64,000 nt of DNA from Rhynchospora pubera. Lineage: Eukaryota; Streptophyta; Magnoliopsida; Poales; Cyperaceae. The notes below the pieces were generated by a model, which searched no databases, was not told where the DNA came from, and saw nothing but the letters and a program-made list of their open reading frames with translations. Shown piece by piece: positions 35,488 to 47,534 of the stretch. The translations under genes were made by a program, and so were the position numbers. The stretch is taken from contig CM051460.1 in assembly GCA_028095005.1 (NCBI GenBank), positions 189,828,742 through 189,892,741 of the forward strand, given 5' to 3'. How positions within the stretch are numbered: the first letter of the stretch is position 1; the number at the start of each line of letters is the position of its first letter.

Positions 35488-35697
35488 TGTTATGATTAGT
35501 GTTGTTCAATGTTCCTTGAGGCTTCTATGAATTCGTGCTTTAATCGATTTCAAATAGTCTGATAAATGATAAAACTCGCTTTAAGTTTATCTATTTTGCA
35601 CATAAATAAATTTATTTATTGGGAAGTCATGTTTAAAACTTGATGTTTCCAAAATTCAAAATGATCTCTAACTTTTAGTTTTAAGGTTATTATTATT

Positions 35698-35735
35698 TTT
35701 TTTTTTTAGGAAAAAGCTCGTAGGCCAAGCCTTTT
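35698..35735 (-). mobile_element. Possible tiny A-tailed retroposon
   Basis: On the - strand a GC-richer segment (GGCTTGGCCTACGAGCTTTT) ends in a run of about 14 A. The flanks TTATTATTA / TTATTAATA are an imperfect candidate duplication in low-complexity DNA, so the call is weak. Confidence 0.35.
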
Positions 35736-35739
35736 ATTA

Positions 35740-37450
35740 ATAAAATCTTACAACCAATATTACATATCCATACCCACTTTTTTAATCTACGACATCATAC
35801 AATATCAATTCAAACAACCTAACTTATTAATACACACGTAAAAACACACATAAGCAAATAAACTATAATTACATCACACAACTATTGAAAATTAAAAGGG
35901 AAAAAAAAGAGAACAAAAAGAAGATTCAAAAGACTTCCAACATGAAATATCTTCTTCATAGGCTTTTTGTTGTTAATGCCACTTTGATGTCGAATAAGAA
36001 TAATCATTTCGTGATTGTTAAGAGACTTGAAAAAAAATCCACTAAAACCATAATATATATAATCACAAACGATATATTTATTAAACCGTTCATGTAAGAA
36101 AATGAGAGAATATTAGAAAATAAGAGTAGAAAGGCGAGAAGTTGAAAAATAGTAGAGGAAAAGAGAAATGTCGAAAATAGAAGATGAGTGTAAAGATATC
36201 ATGGAACATGATTAACAAATCATTGAAAAAGAAGAAGTAGGAAGAATAAGAAGAAGAGAGAAGACAAAAATAAAATAGAAAATAAAAAAAATAAATACTA
36301 ATGGAACAAATCAAACGACAAAGAATTACAGAGAAGGTCAAAATTAAAGATGTGGCGGTGCTAAGTTTTGGGATTTTTTTCCCCCGCTTGTGTTTCTCTT
36401 TTCCGAAGAGGCGCGAAGCCCCACCAGACTGAATGATGATTAGTTTGATGGTTTATTTTGTTTTTTCTACTTTACATTTTTGCCAAAAGAAAAGTAAAAA
36501 ATTTTAAGGTTAATTTAATAACACTATAACAGTGATTTATGTTTAAGTATTTTATTATAGTTTCGAACTGTTGCTAATGTTAGAGATGCGGAGCTACCCT
36601 CCATCTCTGCCGGAGTTCTTTATGCACAATATTTTTTTTGGAATGTTCAAACAAAATGATTTAGATGAATATATACCTACCTGATTGCAATATATTTTTC
36701 CCCGATTTAAATATAATTAATTATTATTTAACCACACTCCTTTAACGGTCTCTTAATCTAAGAACATTAATACTCTTATGCACAAATTAGGTTTGGTAAA
36801 TGTTCCAACATAGAGACTGTTTGGGCAGTGACAAATCAACTTTACAAATTAGGTTATTAATAAGATGATCTATCTCTATCTCTATTGATTTCTTCATTTG
36901 TAGTAAATAAACTTGTTTACTAGGAACTCAAAAGAGGGAGGGAGTCAAATAACAAGCTCATTACTTCACATCAAACTTTCCCTGTTTGCTGTTCCACCTA
37001 ATGACCCTGTTCGGTGTTCGGTGTCAGAAAACAAAGTGACGTTACAAAGACATCAGCACTTACGTCAGCACAATGAATAGTTTTAATGACCCGTAAAACT
37101 GAAATGGCACTACTGATTCTGCCACAACGAACCAAAACCTCAACAATAAGAAGTTCATTGGGGAACGCACTTCTTAAAACCCAGCTAAGCCCGCCCGATC
37201 TTCACCGTTGATTCGCTATATCTGCATATCCACCGTCAGATTCTGACAAAACAACAAACAGGCCACTCACTAGTCGCTACTAAGTAGTAACTAGTGTTTT
37301 AAAAATACCGGATAATTTCGGAAAAATACCGGATTTCGGTCACTACCGGTAGGATGCCGGCCAGGTGGCCGAAATAAAAGTTTCCTGACTTTTCATTGTA
37401 CTGTGAAAAAAACAGAAAGAGAAAAAAATTCCTTCTATTCCTGCGGAAAG
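35740..37450. other. Intergenic AT- and purine-rich sequence
   Basis: This includes a purine-rich strand (about 36080-36340, GAAGAA-type) and a small patch with repeated TACCGGA motifs (37305-37370) that looks like the edge of an old DNA transposon. No gene is supported. The distal promoter of the G6PDH gene should lie at its right end. Confidence 0.4.
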
Positions 37451-37464
37451 AAAGATAATTTCAA

Positions 37465-37493
37465 TATCTAGTATTTCTAAAAAAAAAAATAAT
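37465..37493 (+). mobile_element. 29-nt LINE-tail insertion with 14-bp TSD
   Basis: The insert TATCTAGTATTTCTA followed by an A-rich tail is flanked by AAAGATAATTTCAA at 37451-37464 and 37494-37507. Its CTAGTATTTCTAAAA end closely matches the 3' end of the LINE in this window (CTAGTATCTCTAAAA at 28475-28491). It lies 71-99 bp upstream of the G6PDH start codon. Confidence 0.75.
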
Positions 37494-37563
37494 AAAGATA
37501 ATTTCAAAAAGAAAGAAAAATTTTGTACAGGTCAAGTGTTGCAAGTGCGATTCTGAGAATTAA

Positions 37564-40500
37564 ATGGCGCCATTAGCGATCGCCATGGCCGCGCCTCACC
37601 AATTCTCCTTTCGATCGCCTGAATTGAAACTCTCCTCCCTCCACCACCCAGTAAGAGTATTTCTTTTCTTTTAACTATTTCTGTTGCTTAATTTATTAGT
37701 GAAGTGCTTTTTGTGTTTGCTTCTGTCTATCTTTAACTATCCGTTATACTTTACGCACTTAGATGGCCTCAAAGGAGTTGTATTATGTAGAAATTCCTAT
37801 CCTAGATGAATGATGAAGCACCTCTATTTTCTTAGGTTTAATATTGTCTCCCAAATTATGAAAAATACCTTCTACCAACTTATTTGATTTCTATATCTCA
37901 TAATAAGAGAGCTTCCTTATGCATATATTGGAGTATGAAATTTTTCAGTTGCTACAGGTATCATGGAGCATTTACAATGGTCATGGTTCTAATATTGTGC
38001 CAAGAATCTGTCCCCTGAAAATTTGCGCAGTTACGAAACTTAGAATTAGGAAGGTGTTGAGACAGTGTGGGTTGCATGTGCCTAGGAAAGTGGAGAAAGA
38101 TGTACCAAAAAGCAAGAGTGGCGTTGATCATGTTCAATTGCATAATGGTCAGTGACAGCTTTCTTTCTTACTTAATGTTTGGAAATAATTTTTCCCATAA
38201 GTCTTCTTTTACTGTGTTCATTTGTTGGTGTTGGATGAAGGCAATCAAAATCTTCAAATGTCTAACCTGTCCCCTAGAAAATTCAAAGGACCCTACGTGA
38301 ATAACATAGGGGCAAAAGTATGACCGAATTTAGGATAACTTTTTCATAGAAATTGTTAATAGTCTAGCTATGATTACAAATGAAATTACTGGTACCTGTA
38401 ACCTTATGGTAATTGAGCACTCCAATATGTTTGCAATTATAGTTGCATCTTTTCATTCTGCATATACAAACTGAAGTCTCTTTAGCAATTATAAAAATTC
38501 TGTAATTTCTATAACAGTTAAAAGCCCAAAATAAAAGTTCCATGCAAACACAAATTTCATTGTAGAAAGTGGGGCTGCATTTCAAGGTGCTCAGATTATA
38601 AAATGTTCGAACGATAAGACTGCTGCTGTCAATGATATAAAACCATCCAATGAACATCAGCACCAAAACCAAGACAGCACAGTCCCATCCCTATGCATAG
38701 CAGTTATAGGAGCAACTGGTGAACTTGCCAGAAAAAAAGTATTTCCTGCATTATTTGCTCTTTATTACAGTGGCTATCTCCCTCAGGTACCCCTTTCAAA
38801 TAAAGATCTTACCTCAATTATTTTGTTCATCAACTATTTTGTTTTATTTCAGTTTCCAAAAAGTCACACATATGAATTAATAAGTGTTATGTTTGCACCT
38901 AATTATACTTGCTTCTAGTTTTTTTGTGCGGGTAGTACTAATATCCAGCTGACACGTACCTATTTTGTACTTCATTACCGATAATGTTAGTTCTTGCCTT
39001 CAAAAAAAAAAAAAAAGATAATGTTAGTTCTTCTCTTTATAATTCTTGGTTATTTCATGCTCATTTGCACAGCTGGGAGGAAAGTGAGTGTCTATTTGGT
39101 TATGGATCCACATCTCCTGCCATAGCTGTCATGGCAGTGATGTGCCACACTCCATATATACGAGTAATTGGATCTCTTCAATCAAGATTACATTTCCTCT
39201 TTTGCATGTGACCTTGTTGACCTCTCTCCTACCTGAACTCATAAGCACATTTCCTCTTTTGCCATACTCCATAGTCGTGCTTTCATATTTTTTTTTTCTG
39301 AATCAGTGGCATGTTATACTTGTAAAATTACCAATCATTATGCTGCCAATTTGCCTGACTGAACGACTGCTCTGAGGGTTCATAACTAATTTTGTTTCAA
39401 CATTTAAATTGACCATTCATGTGGAATTTAAAATCTCTTGCTTCATCTTAATATTGTGTGTGAAGTAATGTTCGAATGATTGACATAAGTTGATTACATT
39501 TTTCAGAATGTGGGAATATTTGGATATTCAAGAAAGAAGCTATCGGATATGGATTTAAGAGATATGATTGCTGGCACCTTGACATGTCGAGTTGACCACC
39601 AGTATGACACATACCATTTCCTTTTTTAATATGCCAAGCATCTATAATTATTAGATGGCAATAATGGCATAAATGATTAGATTTATTAATCCATAATCTT
39701 ATGCAGTGAAAATTGTGAAGATAAATTGGAAAAGTTTCTTGCACAAACTTACCACATTGATGGAGGAAACAGTAACAGAGAAGGCATGACTAAGCTTAAC
39801 GCAAAGATGAAGCAAATAGAGGCATTTCCTTCAAATTTTCCTACTTTCCTCTCTAAGATATATGTTAATCAAGAGTATTGACTTTCGCATAATTAAAATA
39901 GAAGTATGCTAAACAGGGTGAAGGTGAGGCAAACCGAATATTTTACCTCTCGGTACCTCAAGAGGCACTGCTTGATGTGGCACACTCATTGGCTGATGGG
40001 GCTCAGAGCCAACATGGCTGGAATAGGATAATAATTGAAAAACCATTTGGTTTTGATGCAATATCTTCACAAAGAATTACACATTCTCTCCAATCAAAAC
40101 TGGAAGAAAGCCAAATTTACAGGTTCATCTCTTCACTCATTTTTTTGTTTTCTTTTTTAAATTTGCTTTTCTTTCACCTATGATAATTTTTTACAATTAA
40201 TTCAGAATTGACCATCTTTTGGGGAAAGATTTGATTGAGAACCTTACTGTTATGAGATTCTCGAACTTGGTCTTTGAGCCCCTTTGGAGCCGAACTTACA
40301 TAAGAAATGTTCAAGTAAGGTTTAATATTATATATATATAAGTTCTTTTACTATTCTTTATTGTCGAGTTAAATGTTATTTATTCAATTTCATGTAATTC
40401 AGGTTGTCTTCTCTCAAGAATGCGGTATAGAAGCACGAGGAAGGTAATTGGGTGACTATTTGAATTTTGGTAAAGAGAGAAATAGATTCTGGACTTTTGA

Positions 40501-42814
40501 AGGGTAAATTTGATAAATACTGTTTCAAAAAGCGAGTACTTCTAATTGTTTGATTGGTTGTTGGTGTCCTCCCAAGACTGATTTGTATAAGTTCGCATGA
40601 AATAATAATAAAAAAAAGCAGTTAAATAAAAGCATTTTTTATGTTCCAAACTTGTGGTCTAGACATCTTGCGTTCACCGTGTAATTTTTCTGATTGCAAT
40701 CAGATACTTTGATGGCTATGGAACACTTCGCGACATAGTACACAGCCATATTCTCCAAACAATTGCATTATTTGCCATGGAACAGCCGGTAAGCCTTGAT
40801 GGAGAAGATATTCGAAATGAAAAGGTATATTATTATTTTTTTCATTTCCAATTCAACCTGGTGGATCTATTTCAAATGAGATGATATATGTTGGGCACAG
40901 TCATTGTAAAAGTGTTGATTAAAAAAAACCATTTAAGTATGGGCCTGATGTTATTTGAGGCGTTTTGTGCATTTTTGTACCAAGAAGATACCCTTTTGGT
41001 GCTATTAGAATATTTATTTGCAGTTAAGTTTCGGTTGAAAGACACCAACCTCGGTGTTTATTACCATGGTTGTAAGTATTAACATGAAATACCGACCAGC
41101 AAACTAACCAGTGTGATGTTATAATCTTCTCTTTCATATAACCTGCAAAGAAAAAAAAAGCAGGATATAACATTAAATGTATAGTTTTTAAACAAATATT
41201 TTAGGTGAAGGTGCTTAGATCAATTCGAAAATTGGATCTTGGAGATATTGTTTTGGGTCAGCTAAAGGATGAATCAAATAAGGCTGAGAGCTACATGAAA
41301 TCATTAACGCCTACATTTTTTGCTGCTGCATTGTACATAGAAAATGCACGGTGGGATGGAGTGCCATTCTTAATCAAAACAGGAATGGGGCTCATGAAAA
41401 ACAGGTATAATATCTGATATTGGTACATGCTAGATAAGAGACGTGTTTCTTCTAGTCCTTGACAATCTTTTAGTTTACTGGTGATAATTCATACTTAAAA
41501 ATAGTTTTCATGCTCATAGTGTTTTATTTTTTTTTAAATAATGTCTCTATTTGCCATTTTGGCATTTGGAACCTACAATCTTGAGGTTTTTTGGCAAATG
41601 AAGTTTAATATTGAGCTTTTAGAGCTGAATCTAAGTAACTGACAATGGCTAAATATGTTTATTTTAGGTAGTTAACAGAAACTTATAACATGGTATTGTT
41701 GTGCTTGGCTAAATTTACTTCTATTTGGGTTTAACGCAAAAGAAATTGTTGTAAAATGTAAAATTGTAAATGGCTCAAAAAATTTTGCACGTTCAGTTCA
41801 AATGTCTAGTTTTTTTTTTTAGAGGAAATCCTTTCTTGTCTACCTTTCAAATTATAATTTTTATGCTTTTGAATCATTTGTGATGATAATTTTAGGGTTG
41901 AGATCCGAATTCAATTCCGTCATGTACCTGGTAGTCTCTACCGTGAGAAATTCGGCCAAAATATTGACCTTGATACAAATGAATTGATTCTTAGAGACCA
42001 GCCTGAGGAGGTTATTTTGCTTAAGGTCAACAATAAGGTCCCTGGTCTTGGTCTACAGCTGGATGCTTCTGAACTTAATCTTCTCTATCGCGACAAGTAG
42101 GCCCAAACTATTTTTACTGAACTTTAAATTTCTCTCTTCTTTTCATTGCTTTATTACACATTATGGATGCTACTACCATTATTACCTTGTCTAGTTAATG
42201 AACTAGACAAAAAGAAATACTGTCTATGTTTTTTTAGAAGGGTGTTGGCAGCGGCTGCTGCCAAGATTATAGTAAAATACTGTCTATGTTAAGAAGACAG
42301 TATAATAACAAAGCCTTGTCACTTGACTCTCTCCTTTCATATCAAAGCAAACTTAAATTCCTATTATTTTTCTCATCTGCTTGTCTTAATGTCGTCAAAA
42401 CAATTAACTTGATGGCATAAATAGCTGGGTGTGTCTCTGTGTGAAGGAGATGGCAATAACCTAATCTAAAAAAAGATGATGTAGATACCACGATCAAAGG
42501 CACAACTCTGATTTTCATAACAAATCAAATGTCAAGTTTGGAAACATCTTTCTGATATTGTGGATAATATGTACAGGTACAATGTAGAAATGCCTGATTC
42601 TTACGAACACCTTCTGTTGGATGTGATAGACGGAGACAATCATTTGTTCATGCGAAGTGATGAGGTGGCTGCCGCATGGGAAATATTATCTCCTGTAATT
42701 CATGAGATCGACCAGCATAAGGTCACACCAGAATTATATGAGCCTGGAGGTAGAGGGCCTGTCGGAGCATATTATCTAGGTGCAAAGCATGGGGTTCGAT
42801 GGGCTGATGAGTGA
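37564..42814 (+). CDS. G6PD4: Glucose-6-phosphate 1-dehydrogenase, plastid, G6PD4 (P0)-like
   Basis: Twelve coding exons: 37564-37650, 37958-38147, 38566-38786, 39507-39601, 39707-39821, 39917-40122, 40206-40314, 40403-40443, 40704-40824, 41205-41404, 41896-42096, 42577-42814; 1824 nt, 607 aa. The family oxidises glucose-6-phosphate to 6-phosphogluconolactone with NADP+, the entry to the oxidative pentose phosphate pathway. Visible: a Ser/Arg-bearing N-terminus fitting a plastid transit peptide, the coenzyme site GATGELARKK (141-150, canonical GASGDLAKK), EKPFG (277-281), the substrate motif RIDHLLGK (305-312) and the C-terminal tetramer domain ending RGPVGAYYLGAKHGVRWADE. The sequence tracks Arabidopsis G6PD4, the P0 isoform reported as catalytically weak and able to partner G6PD1. 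The catalytic Asp-His and Lys are present here. Exon 5 ends at a GC donor, not GT (see findings). Confidence 0.95.
38996..39016 (+). mobile_element. 21-nt poly(A) insertion with 16-bp TSD in intron 3 of the G6PDH gene
   Basis: GCCTTC plus about 15 A is flanked by the perfect repeat GATAATGTTAGTTCTT at 38980-38995 and 39017-39032. The arrangement is that of a retroposon truncated to almost nothing but its tail. Confidence 0.8.
42231..42274 (-). mobile_element. 44-nt hairpin-plus-A-tail insertion, 16-bp TSD, intron 11 of the G6PDH gene
   Basis: Flanked by AAATACTGTCTATGTT at 42215-42230 and 42275-42290. Read on the - strand the insert holds CTTGGCAGCAGCCGCTGCCAA (written here in two parts: CTTGGCAGCAG, CCGCTGCCAA), a hairpin, then CACCCTTCTAAAAA. 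The same hairpin core recurs at 51918-51960. Confidence 0.8.
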
Positions 42815-43575
42815 TCGATGACTAATGAGATTTCCCTGAATTCTGGAGAACTCTCAAATTTTGGTTCGATTTTAGGTGTAGTCACGAAACGCCTACTGGA
42901 GCCTTTTTTTTCTCTCTTAAGAATTAGCATTTTCATATTTTAAAGTTGATCTACGTTATGAAGCTTACAAGTTTGACTAGAAGTTATTAAGTTCAATAAC
43001 AAGTAGTATGATTCTCTCTCTCTTTACCTGTATCTTGATCTTTTTTTTGCAAGCGAGTAAAAAGTCCCTTTCGATATTTTTTTCCCCCGTAGATAAATGC
43101 TAGTGTTAAAAACTTAAAAAATATCTCTAGCCAGAAATAAGCTACCGTGTGTCTGGCAGAACGAAACTTGAATAAAAGATTAATGGTGTAGTCCATTTTG
43201 GAGAATCAACTTCAAATAATCGAGACACCTTTGGCAGGCCGCTTGAGCTCAGAATTCTTTCTTTAATTTGAAGAAAATACATCAAACTAGGGTGTGTTTA
43301 GGTTATCCAGTTGCATGATATGTGCCTAGTATGATCGATGATTAATAATCCAGAAAATTAATTCACAATTGCCTTAGAAAAAAAAGATTAAGAGTTATAG
43401 TATGCCCACTGATCACTTAGTTGCATGTCTGCACGACTGCAAAGAGAACAGTGGATTGATCGTTTCTTTTGAAGTACGAATTAAATACCTACGATGTTCA
43501 ACATCTAAATTTATCCAGACGATTTACCACGCTATATACATCGGAATAACGTCATCTGTAGTAACTTACTAATTA
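42815..43575. other. 3' flank of the G6PDH gene
   Basis: 3' UTR and AT-rich spacer. No further gene or clear repeat is seen before the MITE at 43576. Confidence 0.4.
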
Positions 43576-43781
43576 GTGTGTTTAGTTTGCTCACGAACTA
43601 GGAACGAACTAGGGATGAACAATGGCCCACGAACAGGCCCCCGAACAACTCCTAATTCATGAAAATTGGGGGATTAGGAATTAGTCAAGAAGTTCGCGAA
43701 CAGTCTAGTTCGTGGGTTGTTTGGTTATCGTGAACTAATCTAGTTCGTAAACTTCTAGTTCACCGATGGTGCCAAACACAC
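43576..43781. mobile_element. 206-bp MITE with GTGTGTTT termini
   Basis: The ends GTGTGTTTAG... and ...CCAAACACAC are inverted. The interior holds repeated CGAACTAG / CTAGTTCG motifs in both orientations (43600-43620, 43705-43765), giving strong foldback potential. Target duplication not resolved. Confidence 0.65.
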
Positions 43782-44190
43782 GAGAATAAAAAGAAAAAGA
43801 CACTTTAGTTAGAGAACCCAAATTTTTAGTAGCGGCATCATCATAACCAAAAGAAGCTTGCTTGCTTCTTGACAAAACTTCATGTTGGAACAAGCAGGTA
43901 TCAAAAATATCCACCAGTCTAATTTTTTCAATAGCCAAACCATCAAAGAGAACCTCAATAAGTACTAGACAATTTACCGAGAGAAACCAAAATATTTCCT
44001 ACTACACTTAAACTCGACTATTAGACAGCAGACAGAATGACTGAATGCGAGAACACTAAAGTATTTCCAGTAATAGGGCCAACTCAAAATCTTTTCCATA
44101 TTCAAGGAACAAAGTAACTAGCACAAAATAGGGACTAACAAAACAAAATACAATCTCTGAAAAAACTTCAAGACTACAAAAACCTAGCAT

Positions 44191-45765
44191 TTAGATGATG
44201 CCAATCTTGTTAGCCACATCAAGAGCATCAAAGTCTGGTGTCAACCTCACATATGCCTTTTTGGTTCCATCAGGCCTGCATTATACCCAATTAGTAAGCA
44301 AATAATTAATCCAGACATGTCATTAAGAACTGATACAAATATATTAAGAAGTTTATAAAAGACAAATCTAAAAGAAAGACAATCAACGAGTATAGACTAT
44401 AAAACCATTTTGACATTGCCATAAAATAATCAGGTTAAGTACATGAACTACAAACATTGAAAAAAGAAAGCCAACAAGCATGGGATTATTCTAGCTTTAC
44501 TCCATACAGGAACATTGGAATCAATTTACACCAACAATAAATTCCATCCATAATTAATTGTTTTAATACTCAAATTGTCTGACAACGTTGCAATAAACCA
44601 GGATCGAAACATGAACCGGAAACATGACAAAAGAAAGCCAATGAGCAATGATTTATTCTAGCTTCATACAGAAACATTTCAATCAATTTACACCAACAGT
44701 CAATTCAGTCCTCAATTGGTTTGCTATATTGCCCAATAGCCATTGGTTAAATGATACAAATTTTTAAAAATAAGCAAAAAAAAAATCTGAAAGACTGTAA
44801 TACAGTTCTTAAAATTAACCAGCTGAAAGGTGTACCTGATGAGAGTGTTGACCTTCTTGGCCTGGATTTCATACATCTTCTTGACAGCATCCTTGATCTT
44901 CTTCTTGTCGGCACGGATATCGACAATAAATACCAGGGTATTATTGTCCTCAATCTTCTTCATTGCCGACTCAGTGGTAAGGGGGTATTTCAAAATCTGG
45001 TATTGGTCCAGCTTGTTCCTCCCAGGTGCACTCTGTCGGGGATATCTTGGGTTCCTGGGCTTCTTCAGGGTGCGGGGGCGGTGGAAGGTTGTTGTAGTGC
45101 GGATCTTCTTCTTTTTTATGCCAGTGGTGGGGCCTGACTTAACTGCCTTCGCAGTCTTCTCAGCCTGAGTCTTTGCATCAGGCTTCTTACCTGTGGCAAT
45201 TTTTTGGGATATTGTTAGTAATTGAATAGTCTTTAGTCGTGTACATAAAAAAAATTTCATGAAAGGTTGCATTGATGGAAGAAAGGAAAACAAAAGCAGT
45301 AAAAAATTTCATGAAAGGTTGCATTGATGGAAGAAAGGAAAACAAAAGCAGTGAACAAGATTAGCTTCTCATTAGTGATTTATGAAACAGATTAAGACAT
45401 CTGAAAGAAGGAAACTATCATAGTTTCAAATGGAATGGCTAATAGGCTTACAATTAGGACATTATACTACCACACAGAATTCCTTATTTGGAGTAGGTAA
45501 CAAAATTTGTACAATACAATACAAAGTACAAGTATATCCAGACAGTACCAGAAAATAATGTGCCGGGCAAATCAGTAAAAATACATTATCTGCTGATAGA
45601 AATGCAACTCAAACAAACAAAACAGCACGCCATCATTACACTTTAATTGAAAAAAATATTTATATATCCTTTACTGAATTCAGCCTATGATTATCCGAAC
45701 AAACGCATTTAGAGAAATGGCAACAATTGTAAAGAACATTTCGTACCTTTAGCTGGCGGCGCCAT
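44191..45765 (-). CDS. RPL23A: 60S ribosomal protein L23a (uL23), three coding exons
   Basis: Coding exons 45765-45747, 45190-44836 and 44275-44191; 459 nt, 152 aa. The product starts MAPPAKGKKPDAKTQAEK, with the basic N-terminal extension of eukaryotic L23a, then the fold with YPLTTESAMKKIEDNNTLVF, IVDIRADKKKIKDAVKKMY and the end YVRLTPDFDALDVANKIGII. Plant L23a is about 154 aa, so this is full length. uL23 sits by the peptide exit tunnel and binds 25S rRNA and SRP. The short first exon (19 nt of coding, ending AAAG) and a probable 5' UTR intron (donor near 45937 on the - strand, acceptor just before the ATG) fit plant ribosomal protein genes. Intron 1 holds a 52-bp tandem duplication. Confidence 0.97.
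45249..45352 (+). repeat. Exact 52-bp tandem duplication in intron 1 of RPL23A
   Basis: The block from AAAAAATTTCATGAAAGG to AAAACAAAAGCAGT (45249-45300) is repeated without change at 45301-45352. The lack of divergence suggests a very recent event or an assembly artefact. Confidence 0.9.
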
Positions 45766-45884
45766 CTCTGATCAAGTGGAACAAACTGAAAAGCCCAAAT
45801 AAGAAAAGTCGATCGAGTAAATAGAAATGAAATTACGAAAACAAGATCTAACGTGAAAGATTACAAGTAAATGTCTATAGATCT

Positions 45885-46126
45885 AAATCCAAAACCCTAG
45901 AAATGGAGGTAGAGAAGGAGAGGAGAAACGCAGCTCACCTACGACGAAGGAAGGATGCTGCCGAAGAGAGAAACCCTAGCGAGAAATAAAATAGGCGGCG
46001 CTTCTGGGTATATTACTCGCCTCGGCTGAGACTCAGACTGATCTCCTAGGGTTGGAAATTTGGGCCGAATGATTTTCGTATTATCGGCCCATATAGGGTG
46101 AATTTTTGTAGTTTTGATTTTGGGCC
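45885..46126 (-). promoter_or_regulatory. RPL23A promoter and leader: telo-boxes and Site II motifs
   Basis: Two AAACCCTAG telo-boxes on the + strand (45892-45900 and 45971-45979), a third in reverse (CTAGGGTT near 46046), and Site II TGGGCC elements at 46061, 46086-46091 (reverse) and 46121 lie upstream of or within the leader. The combination of telo-box and Site II is characteristic of plant ribosomal protein promoters and links expression to cell growth. Confidence 0.8.
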
Positions 46127-46199
46127 AGAGGAGAGGATTCGTGGGTTGTTGTGCGGACTGCGGAGCGATGCAAGATTGCAAGTAAATTTACGATTTCAA

Positions 46200-47534
46200 T
46201 CTCCATATTTTTCTTAATCGCGTAATGTGTTAAAAAGAATTATATGGTGACTGGTGAGCAACTGTGAATATTTCAAAATGATGCGCAAAGAGCAACGTGT
46301 TTAATTGAAAGTCGTGAAAACCAATAATTGATTCTGGACAGGCTTGTCAAGAAAATTAAATTTTCTACCAATACAAGGTGTGTGTGTGTGTTTCTTTTTC
46401 CAACTTGTAATATATAATTGGGCTCCACATTCTGATAATAATTTTATATATGAGGACAGCTGTTTGTGATAATTTATATTTGAACTATCTAATAATAATA
46501 ATAATAATATGATTCATATCTAATTAAATAACTATTTTAAAATTATGGTGCAATATACTCCGTCTTATTTTGATCCAATGACAGCAGATATGCCTGTCGC
46601 GACTCCTATCAATCTATCATGACATACTATTAATTTTTTTTGGAATTCATATCTCGACATACTTCCGAGTTCCGACGTTTACTGTTCATAAGCATACAAG
46701 TAGAAAGCAAATTTGGAACCAAAAAGTCAATGAAATCTGTTAAAACAATGCGGATATCAACAAGAGGAAATGAAAAAACATCAATTTAAAGTATTAATTC
46801 GTCATTCGCAGGACCATTTCCAAAGCATCAGTTTTTAAATAGCAAATTAGAAGGCAATCACTGAAAGAGAGGAAAGCCACACTCTATCATCCAACATTAA
46901 TTATTGGATGTAACCTACAACCAATCACATAAAAAAATTGAGAACATGAAAGCATGACATCCACCAACAAATATCTAAAACATCAACCAACCAATTTGTA
47001 TGGTTCTGTTTCGTGTCCCCCGAAATAATAGTCACAGTAAGCCCTATTTGAATCAACAACATCACCAATCACATTTCACATCGTGGTTTGTCTCCCAGTA
47101 GACCTGAATTCATTCAATATAAAAATAGGAAACAGAAAATTATCTCCAACAGAACTAGAAATTTGCATTCTTTTTAATCTATATTGGTACAAGCAAAGAA
47201 AAGAAACATTACATTTTCAAAATATTTAAAAATTCCCAAATTCCCCCTCCACTAACAATGTCTGCAAGAAGGGCCTTATAAACTATGAAACTCAAACCAA
47301 GAAGGGCTTTATAACCTATGAAACTCGAACCGAGCCGAAAGATGATCAGAAAAAAAAAGACAATTCCTATAAGTAGATCTACCCAACCAACAGAACATAC
47401 AGCTAAAACTGAAAACACTGAAAACACAAAACAGAACTGTACGGTACCCACAAAACAGAAGTATAAAAAGAAAAGAAACACAATTAGCTTCGCCCCTGAG
47501 AAAAAGCGAACAAAAAAAAAAGTCTAAAATGAAA
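46200..47534. other. Intergenic, including the 3' UTR of the YTH gene
   Basis: Short (GT)n near 46378-46391 and (TAA)n near 46490-46509. The right end (about 47160-47534) should be the 3' UTR of the - strand YTH gene. Short frames on both strands here have no domain and overlap each other; none is supported. Confidence 0.4.

Noticed and set aside
35885..36341. Frames of 70-83 codons in purine-rich DNA
   Set aside because: Low-complexity Lys/Glu or Phe/Ser/Tyr translations of a GAA-rich strand; no gene features.
44751..45168. 128- and 112-codon + strand frames
   Set aside because: Both are antisense shadows of RPL23A exon 2.
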